From positions 15,039,833 through 15,103,832 of the forward strand of contig NC_058045.1 of NCBI RefSeq assembly GCF_020085105.1: 64,000 bases of DNA. Reading direction: 5' to 3'. The stretch's first letter is position 1; each line of letters starts with the position of its first letter. Below the pieces are notes generated by a model. That model had not been told where the DNA came from and made no database searches. It saw only the letters and a list, made by a program, of their open reading frames with translations. Both the position numbers and the translations under genes were made by a program. The DNA comes from Siniperca chuatsi. Its lineage: Eukaryota > Chordata > Actinopteri > Centrarchiformes > Sinipercidae. Shown here in pieces: positions 1-13,100 of this stretch.

Positions 1-927
1 AATCGTCTCTGTTGATCAGGAAGCATCTGTTTGGGTTTGAGATGACTCCCATTGGGGAGCAGAGTGAAAGGAGTGATGAAACAGCAGACAGAGGTGGGGT
101 GGGTAGAGGGACACAAAGAACTCTACATGTAGGGACATACTTATGTGCTTAATGTGCACAACATGTACATGTATACAAGGGAGGCACATGTAGCTTTCTT
201 TCTCATGCTCACCCTTGCACACATACACAAAAGCACAGACACAGGTGGTGGCTGATGTGATTATTACTGGCCACCCTGTGGCTCTCAAGCCCAGCTGTAG
301 CTTGGAAATCTTCCCTCCTGCCTAACATAATTAGTGATTCACTATTGCTACATGACCCCTACAGCACACTGAAAACCATGAAACCTCAAAGAAATATTGT
401 TTTGTTTATCTACACAAGGACTTTTTCCCCCAGACACAAAATGGTAATTTGAAAATTGGAGCTAATGGTATTCGCAATTCATTCCACCATAACGTTTCTA
501 CAATCAACTGCTATTTTATGCAATGTTTTATTATTAATCTGCTTTTTGCTGTAATTCTCATTGCTCGCACTGATGTTCCATTGTCAAAAATGAGTGTACT
601 GTAGGTTGTCTTACCTGTAGACTGCCCTGTGTGTCTGGTCCCTCTCCTCTCCGTTGATGGTACAGGAGAAAAGTCCAAAGGATTCTGTGCCTACGTAGCA
701 AACAGATACCACTTAGACTGTTAATGCCCTGAAAACTACAGTTTTTCCAATTAAACTGAAAGCTAAATGTCCAAAATATAATACACTGAATTTTTTGTTC
801 CTCTAACCTGTTATTTGTTAGGGGAACCTTTCTCATGTATACTTTATGTGAGCATGTCTAAATGGAAGCTAATTGGATTTGTCAAAAAAGAAATGGCAAT
901 GAAAGTATTTGTAATGAGCTTTTCATT

Positions 928-935
928 ATGCAAAT
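928..935 (+). promoter_or_regulatory. POU octamer ATGCAAAT in mapk8ip2 intron
   Basis: A perfect octamer sits in TTTTCATTATGCAAATCACC, next to further TAAT and TTCATTAG homeodomain-like words. Octamers occur by chance, so only the clustering inside a neuronal gene's intron makes it a weak enhancer candidate. Confidence 0.25.
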
Positions 936-1179
936 CACCCTTCATTAGGGATATGAATCTTGAAGCAAGAGCACTGATTGATGATGGATGTACTGGGAAG
1001 CAGAGACCTCCCACAGGTCTTGTGTGGGCTTCCTGCCAAATTTAGATCACATGTTAATGTATCATGCTGACAGTGATGAGTTTAACCCCAATGCAGTATA
1101 TTCACTCTAAGGACCCTGAATGGACAGTTTTAGCAATAATGCCATAACCTGTAGGGTATATAATTTACATTGGCTTAAG

Positions 1180-1495
1180 TTAAAGGAGTATTTCTACATT
1201 TTGGGAAATATGCTTATCCACTTTCTTACAGAGAGTTAGATGAGAAGTTCAATACCACTCTCATTTGTGTACGCTAAATATGAAGCTGCAGCCAGGAGTC
1301 AGATATTTTTACCTTTGGACAGAGCCAGGCTAGCTGTTTCCCCTTCTTCCAGTCTTTATGCTAAGCTAAACTAACTGTCAACTGATTGTAATTTCATATT
1401 TAGTTTACAGATAAGAGTTGTATCAGTTTTCTCATCTAACTCTTAGAAAGAAAGCGAATATGTGTATTTCCCAAAATGTTAAACTGTTCTTTGAA
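1180..1495. mobile_element. Palindromic TTAA-type MITE in mapk8ip2 intron 7
   Basis: The two ends form imperfect inverted repeats of about 65 bp. Both arms read ACATTTTGGGAAATA, later CTTTCTT and AGAGTTAGATGAGA. The left end is TTAAAGG; the right end is a mutated TTCAAAG. The interior carries the GCTAGCTGTTTCCCC / TTTATGCTAAGCTAA block typical of a very common teleost MITE. No coding capacity; length 316 bp. Confidence 0.8.
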
Positions 1496-1582
1496 TCCCT
1501 TGAAAAAATTACATTTTTGATTGAAAGTACACATCTCAGAGTTTTCCAGAGGGGTGCAGTGTCTGAATTGCATGTGACTTAC

Positions 1583-4500
1583 TGGAGGAGCGGGAGGTGC
1601 CGTTGACAAACACATTGAGGAACTTCTTTGAGAATGGGAGGTCAGCCTCAGGGGAGGAGTCCTCAGAAGAACTGAGAAGTTCTGGCCTCACCTCCTCATC
1701 ATTGCAACCGTAGCCCACCTCTCCCGTCTCCAAAGGCTCCTCGTCACATAGCGTGGAGAGCTCACTGTCATCACTCAGAACGGAGGTGCACCTGAGAGGA
1801 CAAGATTTGTCAGTTTCAAATCTCAATTTAGGGCTAGACAGCCACTATTACTGTAAACTGCTTGATTTACCACTAGAAGGCACACCCTACAGAAAGCAGT
1901 GTTCAATTCAAAAATAAATATTATACAATATTATCTCTAAAAGGAGAATAATGCAAGTAATATTCCATTTGTTCTGCTTAATTTAAACACAGATACATAC
2001 TCTAAATTTATTCTTAGCTTTCACACATATTATTGTCAGAGCATACCTTCTGAGGCTGACTAGTTCCAACGTAGTATTCTCATCCACCACTAGCGTGTAC
2101 TTCATGGAGTCATAGGCTAGTCCATCATCTTCATTCGGCTGCCTCAGAGCCAGATCTTTCTCACATAGTGTGAGGTCATGGTCAGATAAGGGATGGTCTT
2201 GCACACTGGAATCAATGGGTGGTGAACTGTCAAGCTCTAAATCACTACCCCTGTAGGACTGCTTCCTCAAGCCACCCATGAATGGGTAAGAGTCCCCGTC
2301 GCCCTCTTCTTCATCATTGTCTGTGGAGTAGGTGAGGCTGAAGCAGCGGTTAGTCTGGGCAGTGGGTATGTCCAGTGTCAGGCTGTGTTTAACCTCTGTG
2401 ATACGCTCAAGAGAGGCTGAGGAACGGCTCGTTGGCCTGGGCTCAGTCTCTCGTCCTTCATCCTTGTCGCTGACCACATTCTCACTGAGGTTTGGTGAGT
2501 CCAGATCCTTCCTCCCCTCTAGCATCATCAAGTCATTATTGGGCTCTTCATCTTCCTCATGTCTCCTGGCGTTCTTAGACAGTGTGTCAGTGAAGTTCTT
2601 CTCAGAGTCTTTAGTGGTATATGAGGAGTTGAAATCTGTGGTTCCCCTCCCATTGTTTGCACAGCGCTCCAAGATCAGAGGAGTTATGGCGTCAACAGTA
2701 GTGTTGCTCATATAGAGACAGGGACTTATCACTGCTCCTTCTTTTGAAGACACAACACTCTTCCTCCTCTGACCTGGCTCCATCCTATCCTTTCTGTACC
2801 CTTCACCTTCCTTCTCTTCTTCCTCTGATCCCTCCATCCCTGCTTTCTTCTCTTGGTCCTCATCATTGAAACCATCTCCCTCTCCAATGTCTGAGGATGG
2901 TGATATGGTGTCTGACACTGACGCCTTCCTCTTGAAGCACTCCTCAGGGCAACTGATTGGGTATGATCCCTCTGAGATCATCCTGTTGACCAGGTTGCTG
3001 AGCAGCCAGGGTGAGTCTGAGTTCTCACTCAGGTCGTCTTCGCTTTCTGATTCTGAGTCTCCCTCACTGGTTCCATCATATTCATCTGCACTGGGCATTA
3101 GCCTGGGTCCCACTGGCAGGTAGAAGGAGCGTTTGAAGCTCTCCAGACTGTGGTCTGGTTCTATCTGCAGCACCATCTGTCTGGACAGACTGTCTTCACA
3201 GCGTTGGGCTGGAGGAAGAGTTTCATCTGGGTCAGCCTGGTGCTCGCAGGACAGCTCATCGTCCACATTCTGCAGCCCCATCAGAGCTTGACCATCATCG
3301 TAGGACTCAGGAGGTAAGATGGGTGAGTCAACAGGGGATGGCGTAGCAATAGTGGGTGAGGGTAGAGGGGAAGGAGAGGGTAGAGGAGACCCTTCTTTGA
3401 TTGGGTCAGGCTGGCCCAGAAGTAGAGACGCTTTCAGTCCCACGATGCCACTATCCTGCTCTAACTCTGTATCTGGGTCCAGTTCCTGGTCTGATGTAGG
3501 CGAGCTGGCCTCCTCAATGGAGTTGGTGAGATGAGACGAGCGTCCACTGCTACTGTCATCACTGGTCAGGTCCAGCTCTGTCTCTGAGATAGAGGAGATC
3601 ATATTGGAGACAACAGGACCTCCACAAGCAAATGCTGCTTCCAACTCCCCTTCAATGTCAGAGTCAGAGCCTGGAGAGCTGAGGTCCTTGTCCTGGTCTG
3701 AAGTCACATAACCCTGCTGGTTCATATCTGCTATCCCTGGGTCTGACGATGGAGAGGTGGAGTCGTTAGCTGCTGCCTCCATGGCAGAAACTGCTGCAGC
3801 ATCTGAACTGTTGGACTGGTCAAGAGTGTCTGAGCGGCTGGAGGACACATAGCTGGAGAAGGAGGCAAGCTCAGAGGGTTCAATGGAGGGAAATTCCACG
3901 TATGACGACCGATTCTCCTTACACACCATATCGTAGGTCTCCTTACACATGAACTCCACTTCAAAGTCCTTCTCCAGCTCCTCATCAGACAAGGGTGTAT
4001 CGGCACCGTCGTTGGCTCCCATGGGTGCAGTGGATGACAAGCAGCGACTGGTTCCATCTGGGTCTAGGTCATTCTCCGGTTCCATACCTGACTCGCTGGT
4101 AATTGTGTAGGTGTCAGTGGCACGCCGGTTTGAGTGTTTGTGGTTGTGGTCGCTGTTGAGGTCATGGTCCACCTCTGTGTCCGAACACTGGGAGTGCTCG
4201 TCTACAGAAGGTACCCTTGCTGTCTGGATTGAAGGGTCTGACTTTGGCTCACTGACATTGCCTGAGCAAGGGTGGGACTTGTGTTGACCAAATGAGCCTG
4301 TGAAGACAAAAAGGTGTGGAGAAAAAAGGGAGTCCATGAGAGAATGAAAATACAGGATGACATAGAGGATTATGAACTAGATGTTGCAGAGAATGGAAAA
4401 AGAGAAAGGTCAGAGGAGTTGTGGAGGCAAGAGCAATTTGGACAAGAGAAGAGAAGAGAAAAAGAAAGAGCATAAAGAATAATGAATGAAGAGAGATTCA

Positions 4501-7500
4501 AGTTGCACGTATTTTCCTTGAGTTCATAATCAGTTTTTAAAAAAAGGATGGGGGATGAGCAAGTTCAGCAAATGCTTCTTCATTAGAAACACACTACATA
4601 TACAGTATATTACTTAACAAGTCAAATTCACATCACATTACTTCTTTTCGCATCACAGCACTACATGACACTGATGATAATGGAATGAGCTCTAAGCTTG
4701 CTGGGTTGGCCTTTTTGTTACCGTATTCGGGCCTCTCCCGCCTGTTGCCCTCCATGTCGCAAAGTAGGGGCCTGTGAGGGGACTGGGGGTTCCCGCCCTC
4801 CCCTGCCTGTTTTGGTGAAGTACCTTTGCTCTGAGACCCTGGTGCCTGGGAAACTGGAGAGGCTGGGCATTGGCCTGTCACATGGCTACCATCTTCCAGA
4901 CATGAGTGGGTTGGAGACAGACGGCCTGGAAATAGATATATATTTTCTAACTGTGTGTAATGCCTGTGGTTTGTAAATGATAATTTATAATAGCTGAGCT
5001 TAATTTAAACAAGGCAAGAATAACCCTGCCCATCTGGGACAATCGTTTCAGAAATCAAAAGCCTTGAAAGAAAAAAAAATCAAGAAACTTAAAATACTGT
5101 AAAATCTAATATGATGTACATTGATTGTTGTGGCAAGGTATTAATTATTAAAATGTTTTTCATGTTTAATTGTTTCCTTCTAATTGCCTCACTTAAGCTG
5201 ATCCATGTCATTTTCACAAGATACGCAACTTGAGTTTCATTATGTTGAATTTAGGGATGTGCTTCCTCTAGTGTCTAAATACTGGATGAGACTCAATTTC
5301 AGAAGATACTCAATATTAAATGGCTTGATTAAGGGATAAAGGTGATTGGGTCATCCGTAGCTCATTCAGTGTTGTCCAGATAAATTTACTGAATTAGTGT
5401 TGGGTAAAGAACTGCATGCAACTGCATGGATGAAAAAACAAACGATGTAGAAGTGATTCTTTCTCATTATTTCTTGAAAGATTTATCAAAATCTCGTCAG
5501 TCAAAATAAGCAGGATCTTGCATGTGACGTATCATGTGTGGCATACCAACAAATGAATACAATAAAAACACATAATTTATTACAGATAATTAATCATGTA
5601 CTTACCCTGTGAGGCTGGGTTGCGTAACGAGTCCTGCCAGCTTCCTTTCTTTGGGGACAGACTGCTGTTGTTATTCAGTGAGTCCTAATGAGAAGAGAGA
5701 GAGGGTGATATTCAACAAAGTTGTACAGCACTATTAAATACTAAGAACTATACATAATCTGTGTTTAGTGTGTGTTTAGGACCAGAGCTTCAAGTTGCTT
5801 ACCTGCGACACAGCAGTGGTGAGGTTCAGTGTGGTGGGTCTGCTCTTAAGAGTGCCAAGAGTCGGGGAGGGAGGAGGAGAGGCAGAAGGGGACGGGGGTG
5901 CATCAGGGTCAACCTCTTCATCTTCTTCATCTTCCTCCTCATCATCCTCATCTTCGTCATCAATCATCTCAAACTCTTGGAAGTCATCCTGGAAGGAACA
6001 AACTGGGTGGTGCATGTCATTCTTCTCCAGAATGAGGGAGTCCTAGTGCCGGAAGAGAGGGAGAGAGAGACTTGTAATGGGGTAAAGAGGATAAAATAAA
6101 GGTGGTTTATGTTTTTTTTTACACCACGTCAGCATATTTCAGATGACTAATTAAGGCATCTTCTGTTCTGACAGCAGATGAAGAAACTATTATGTTGTGA
6201 ACCAACATGAAGGAAAAGGTTGCTACCTTCTATTCACTGTATACTACGTCCTTTTTCATTTAAAAGCTTTGCCAAGAACAGGCCTGTTTGAGAGATGAAT
6301 AGAACTAGGAGAGCGCAGATGGACGGCATGCAACAAAATGTTCTTTGATTACACAGAGGGCATTTGTAAAACACAGACACCACATCAAAGCATTGTAGGG
6401 GCCAACTCTGCAACAGAGTTCACATAAACAGCTACATTTTGCTGATATGTTCTTTCTGCAGATAAAAGAAAAACATAGGAGGAGCAATGAAATGAGAGTG
6501 GATCAATCAGATATCTCTCAGGTTTCAGCTGGTTTACTGGAAAGCAGTGCACAAAATGATTTTGAGGTTTAATAGACCACACCTCCATGAGTGTGTGTGT
6601 TGACATGTAGCCTTTATGTTTGCCAGAAACAAGGTATAATGATGAAGCGAGGTCCATGAAGTAGCTTATTGACACACACCTTATGCTGTCTGCTAAACAT
6701 GGAAGACGAGGCAATTGCATTGTCTGTGACAAGGCAAAATTGATCATATAGCTGCGATGTGGAATCCAATTTAACTACACGTTACAATATTGTAATATAA
6801 AAACCAGTTGTTTGCTAAAGAATGTTATATTTAGCCCAATAGTCTAGGAGGTCTCTCACCTACATTCAACCTTACAGAGCAGAGAAAGTTACATCACAAC
6901 ATCATCTTTCCCTGATAAACCTAAAAGCATTGAGTGAAAAGTGTTGCTAATGCTAATATCAATAAAAGCTGCTACATCATAATTTTCATGGACAGAGTGC
7001 ACGGTCAATTCCACAAACATTTGTATTTATTTTTTTCTGATCATCTCTTCCCTACTTTGAATATGACAATGTGAACACAAGGATTGACTTATCTGGTTTG
7101 CAGTTTGAACAGCACAGCAGTTTCTCTGCCTTTCAGTGCAGTCTTTTTAATGTAGGAATCAAAGCTCTCCCTCTCGCCCATCCACTGCACATAATTCTGC
7201 TGACGCCTGGTGCATCCACTTTATGCCACACCAACAGAAATCAAGACTCAATCTATTACTTGGAAAGTACACATGAATATGCATAGTTATTACTAATTAA
7301 CATATGTATTTTTTATGTGATTTAGCTGTTAAGATGTGATGAAATGTTTTTACAAGAGTCAGGTATTGGTGTGTGATGAGAAACCTTTCAATCGAGCATA
7401 TGCACTCTCAGTTCACAATCTACTGTCAAGATTCACAATGACGTTTCCTCACACTGACCCATTATAATCCATCGCTGGGGATATGTGACCTATAACTCCA

Positions 7501-10098
7501 TGACAGTGTAAAAATCCAGAAATCCATCAATGGGGCTGTGAAAATGTCACATCTTCCTGGTAGAATAATCTGCACTGTCAGGAGACATCCTTTAGCGAGG
7601 CCACCTGACAGACAGGCTGGCAGGCTTAAAGAAAAGGAGAGAACTATAAATAAGAGTTGTGTGTCTGTGAGAATCGATCCCCATGGTCTCCAGTTCCCAA
7701 GGACATCCCATCCAGCCCCATGACTGTCCCTCCTCTGTCACCCAGCTGACTTTCACAAGCATGCTCTCCTGCTGGCAAGGGAGGCGTTATGAATGAGTTT
7801 AGCCCTTTTACACACACATACACACACATTGGAGAGTACAACTGCAGTCAATGGAAATTAAATTAGTCTAAAATGGTATTCCTTGTATCATACACAGACA
7901 CACCCTAACGCATACAACTGTTCTGGTCCATAAACACACTCATGTATTATTCATATGTTCTTTAAACAGCTCTGTTTATGACTAATATTTATAGTAATTT
8001 CTGCTCCTCAACAGTAGCAGCGTCTCTGGATGCTGATCAGTTGGCAAAGAGATATCACTGTAACAAAAAAAAGATGAAGTCAGAGCGGCTTTTTTCATCT
8101 CTATTTATCGGACCACAGGCTTGTTCAGTATGGCTAATTCTAAACCTACTGACTCTGCTGCTGCACATCAGAAGATAGTGAGATGGCAGCTCCACTACAC
8201 AGCACTGCTCTCAGCAGTGGGGAGAGAACAGGCTTTGGGTTGAACTGCAGGGCCATCTTGTTTCCTGTGCTTACCACTGGACAGATGAGAAAAACTGAGG
8301 ACATGATCCTCAAGTGAACACTGACTGTGTGGCTTTGCGAATAAAGTGTACGCCAGGGTAAATCTCCAAGAATTAAGTGGTCTTTTAAGATCTAACAGGC
8401 AGCAGGTCAACAGAAAACAGGAAGGGTCTAGTGGAAGTGCCAAACATCCTTGCAGATACTTACGTATATACAACTGTTCATTGACCATGAATGCAATGCT
8501 GCCCAATTACTGCAGCTGTGCGGGAGTTATCTATTCCTCTATGCCGTGGCTGAGATCATGTTGAAGTCAGTTGTTCGGCTAGGTGTTTTATTTTGGAGTG
8601 GGTATTTTCAGTGCATAAATTCCTGGCTACACGTTCACTGGTGCATGGTTGGCTCTATTCACCTGCAAAGCATTTAGTCTTAGATCACTCGGGCAGTACT
8701 GTTAAAATAATGGAAAAAGGGAGGTGATTCATTATTTACTACATCTGTACTCGTTGCTCATTTAGCTCACATCATGATAAAAAATGAAGCTATGCCTACA
8801 TAATCGATATAATCACAAATGCATCTCTTCCATATGTTTTGGTTGTTCAATGATAGTATAGATTGTGTCTGTGTGTGTGTGGGTGCATGTACGCCCGCAA
8901 AAAGCCCATTTACCAAATATAGCTCGTAATCTGGGTGAATTTTATGCTGGAATGTATGACAGATGTCGATTAGCCTGGAGACCACCTAGTGAGCGAGGGC
9001 CTCCATCTATCAGTGTATCTCTAAATTTCCACATTTCAAACTCAGAGTAGCACCAAAGTTGAGACACAGAGACCATTGCTCACATACTGAATTATGCATG
9101 TGCTCATGGTGTTCAATCAGGGCTGTGGAGTGACAGAGATGGATGTTAGAGAGACAGGAAGTGAAGAATCGGGTGGGAGACGAGGCAGAAAGCAGCAGGG
9201 TGTGTGTGTGTGTGTGTGTGTGGTGGGACTCAGTGGAAAGATTCGGAGACAAAAAAGGGAGAGGCTCCCTCTGTTGTGGTCTCTGCTTTTTATGTTGATA
9301 TGGTGGGTTTAAAAAATTAAAGGTCCTGGGAAAAAAACAAATCACACGGTTGAAAACACATTTTCAAACCTAACCCCCAGTGACATCACAGACAGTAGGA
9401 AAGGACAGCCTGAGCCAGAAATGTTATAGCAATTACCATTTTCTCAGAGATATAAAATCAGACATTGATAACAAACCCATGTGAACTATCTTTAATTGCC
9501 TGCCTTCACTCCGGATGAATAAGAATTTTATAATAAGAATAAGATATTTTAAGGTGTTGTGTGTGTCTATTTGTTTTTTTTCACATGTATGTGTGTGCTC
9601 CTGTCACAAAGGCTAAGTACTGATCTAAAGGGTTATGCAGATTAAAACCTGAACCCCATAACAAATTGGAATTAATCAGAGCTGGGGATTGGGGCCAGAG
9701 GATAATCTCACTGTTTAGATTGGCTGTTCTTCCTAAACATCAAAGATGTGCTGCCCAATATGACCAAATCATGCTGACATAAAAACCAAAAACCTCTCTC
9801 TTCATCAGCAGGGCGCAGCGCTCGACTGCTGATGATGATGAGCTGACAGAGTGTCACCCACCCTACTGATGCAGGCAAAATCAAATACCATGTGAAATAC
9901 ACTGTCTTTCTGTCTCTGTTATTTAAATGTACATGCACACACTCAAAGGGCAACTGGGTGTGTGTCCTATCCATCCCATGTCAGCAAGATTACCTCCTCT
10001 GGGCAATGATGTAACATAACAAGGACAGACACTATCCCTGTCCTGTGCTTTCTTATTTGTGAAGTGAGCAGTCAGGGCCTCTGCTGACATGTGTCTGA

Positions 10099-10136
<38 letters not shown>

Positions 10137-13100
10137 CGCATGTGGGAGGGAGAGAGGAGAAAGAGGGCACTGATGCATGGTTTACTACTGTATGACCTCT
10201 CTGGCACAAAAAAATCTCTCTCTTTCTCTGGAGGTCTCCTCACGTTACGCAAAAACAGCTTTGTTACAGAAGGGCTTTGCTGGCTATCCATAATGTGTTT
10301 TGTTGGAGGATTAAAGTGGAGGAAGCAAAATATCTAGCTCAGATTTATGGCGAGAGCTTAACCCTCGGAACCAACCATCCCTGAGCTAAATTCCCGCTCC
10401 CAGTCACCTCGGCAGAAGAGAGCGAGAGAGGGAGAAAGGAAAGGAAGGAAAGCTTTAAGGGGGAAGGGGAGTGGCAGAGAACTAGGGAGGAGGGAATCTG
10501 AGCTCTGTCTCCGAGCAACACTCTGCATAGCAGGGACGGAAGGGAAGACACATGGGAGGGAGGGAGGGAGGGAAGGAAGTTGTCTCTGCATAGCAGCAAA
10601 CTGCACTGGGTCACCCACCCTCTGCTGCAGCCGTGGCGCCATGCCACCAGCATTAAACATTTACATCCCACAGGATGGAGAGAGAAAGACAGAAAGCGAG
10701 AGAGAGGGTATGAGCTAATAGTTCTCAGAAATTGTGTAATTAAGGTCTAAGCTGGTCGGACATGTGGGATGATACAGCTAATGACTCAATTATGTGCATA
10801 TACTTCATAACACGGTCACTTGAATAAGATGCTTAGTGGAAGTGCTACTTAGAATTTCTATTATATACTGAGGAATTTAGTGAATGTATGCTGTGTGCTC
10901 AGCTCCAGTATGTATGATGATGATCTATATGTTGATCAGAGAACATGGAGTATGCTTCACTCTGTTCACCAAAGCCATGCATGTTTCTCATTTTGTCCCT
11001 GGTATTATAATATGGATACCTGAGGCTTATGGTTATTACTGTAATGACTGCAATGCTGGTAAGCTAAGCCTGTAGATGAAAATCCAGAGCTACACAGATG
11101 CATACATAAGATAGCCATATGCAAATAAGTAGTTCTCAATACTAAAGAGCTATACACACCTGGTCAGTCTCTATCTTTCTTTCTTTCTGTCACCTTAAAT
11201 ACATCAAACTTTCAAGCTCATTCATTCTCACTATAGCTTGCTTGCATGTTTCCCTCTTGTCATTTTCTGCCTGTATTACATGAAGGTTGTAATTAATGAA
11301 CCATGATAAGCAGTCACCCAAAGCAACTAAAGAGGAGCAACAACAGACAGATAAGCTGTGTGTCTATGGAATTATTACAACATTTGGCAGAAAACAGAAA
11401 AATATACATAATTTCAAAAGGTTTACAAGTCATATAATACTCAAAGTTTTCAAACAGTGAAACGACTTGCACTGTACACATGTAAACTGCTTTACATGCA
11501 AGCGGACAAAAAGTTTGCATTTTCACATATTCGAGACGGAAAGGCCAATAAAAAGAAACAGCATAACAACAAAGGAGGGCCCCACCTTCTCATATGGATC
11601 AGAGTCATAGTTGAGTCCAATCCCACAGTCATCTGTGATTTCAGAGAGATCTTCATCATCAAACTCCTCCAGGCTGATGTCGTGGGCTGGCCTGGAAAGA
11701 CATGAGAGACAGTATATTCACTACATGTTGTGAAGAAGAACACTCATATCTGCAATATGCCTCTTTCATCAGTGACAGTCAAGAGGGGAATTTCTCATTG
11801 ATTTATGCCCGCACACTGAGTCCTTTTCTAGGGGGAGACCTGCTCTACCTCATGGCCTGTCACGGTCTATCTGGGTCTTAGTCTCATATGCTGGACACAG
11901 GCAGCAACAAAAACACCCACGTCCTCTATCTTCTCTTCCCTTATAACAATCCACACTAACAAGGTGTGACACATTTCAGTGGTGCAGAATAACAACAGCA
12001 ACACATAAAATACTGAAATGAAATGCCAACATTTCAAATTAAGTTAGCTGAATTTTATTGTATATATGTATGAGCTGTGGATATTATAAACAAGTGTTGG
12101 AAGTGAATTATTGGCAGTTGCCTTTTACACCAGAGTGTCTGAACTTCTATTTACAGCAACAGCACACTACAGCAGGGAAGTGTATATATCTCTGTAATGA
12201 GCCGTGGCATGGCAAGTTTTCTTGATTAGGCTCTATCTCATCTTTGCTCCATTAGTTTCAGCAGGCTCTCAGTTCTACAGCAGTTTGCTTGCAATATGCT
12301 GAAGGAAATGCTGCATTGCAGCTTTTGTACTAAGAAAAGGACACTCCACATAGTACGTATGGATGCAAGCTTATATCACGCAATAATATAGAGTCCTGTC
12401 TACACAATGTCATTGGTCCTGTGGAGCAAATGAGGACATGCTGATGCATATAAAAGTAAAACAAAGGGTGTCATGAAAAAGTCACAGTTAATAGAGCACC
12501 TCCATGCTACTGGTCTGCTTTAATGTACAACAAAGTGCTACAGAAAATATTGGGAAAATAGAAAGTTACTCAATGTGGAGATGTTAAAGGGTAAACAAAG
12601 TTATTGAGAATGCAATCAAACTTATAAGTGAATGTTGCCTGTTATAGTAAGCCTTTGGTCCATTATGCCACTGTAGTTCAGTCAAAGCACAAAGTATAAA
12701 ATCAATTAATGGGCATAAAGACATTTTCATTTTAACTGCTATAAAATGTATATAATTGTATGATGTCCAATCTTGATTTTATCAGAGTAAAAAAAGCTAT
12801 CAAATTTAAATAATATTAAAAGGTATGATAAGCTGAATGGCACGAAAGGTTTAGATAAAATTGTGTGGTTAAGGTGCTACTGATACTGAAGCCTAGATAT
12901 AACACATTCATTTTCCATTTGTGGAAAATTACAGTTGCACACAAACTATTAAGCTTGACCTTGCTGTTGATATTTATATCAAAAATTGTACTAAAGCTGC
13001 AGCAGCATGCAGACAATTTCGGGGGAAACAACAGAAAGCGCTTATTACAAAATGCTGGAAATGAATTAATAATCCAAACTCAAAGTCATAGCTCAGTACT

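Larger units (their letters stand above)
1..1582 (-). other. mapk8ip2 intron 7 (no exon seen)
   Basis: Non-coding stretch between exon 7 and the left edge. It contains a palindromic MITE (1180-1495) and an AT-rich block at about 890-990 with a perfect POU octamer. The SH3/PTB exons that should come next were not found on either strand. Confidence 0.7.
6043..11585 (-). other. mapk8ip2 intron 2, non-coding
   Basis: No exon-like reading frame with splice sites was found. Contents: GT tracts at 9201-9222 and 10102-10134, a GGGA-rich run near 10550-10574, and otherwise unique-looking AT-rich sequence. Some blocks (about 7530-7700 and 9660-9870) look information-rich and could be conserved non-coding elements, but that cannot be judged without alignments. 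Confidence 0.6.

Noticed and set aside
5795-6099. Serine-run frame on the plus strand
   Set aside because: It is the reverse strand of the acidic Asp/Glu codons of mapk8ip2 exon 3.
7668-7690. GAATCGATCCCC as a tRNA T-arm
   Set aside because: No matching A box or acceptor stem at the right distance.
10345-10671. Pro/Ser/Leu-rich minus-strand frames
   Set aside because: Translation of GGGA/GAGA simple sequence, not a gene.
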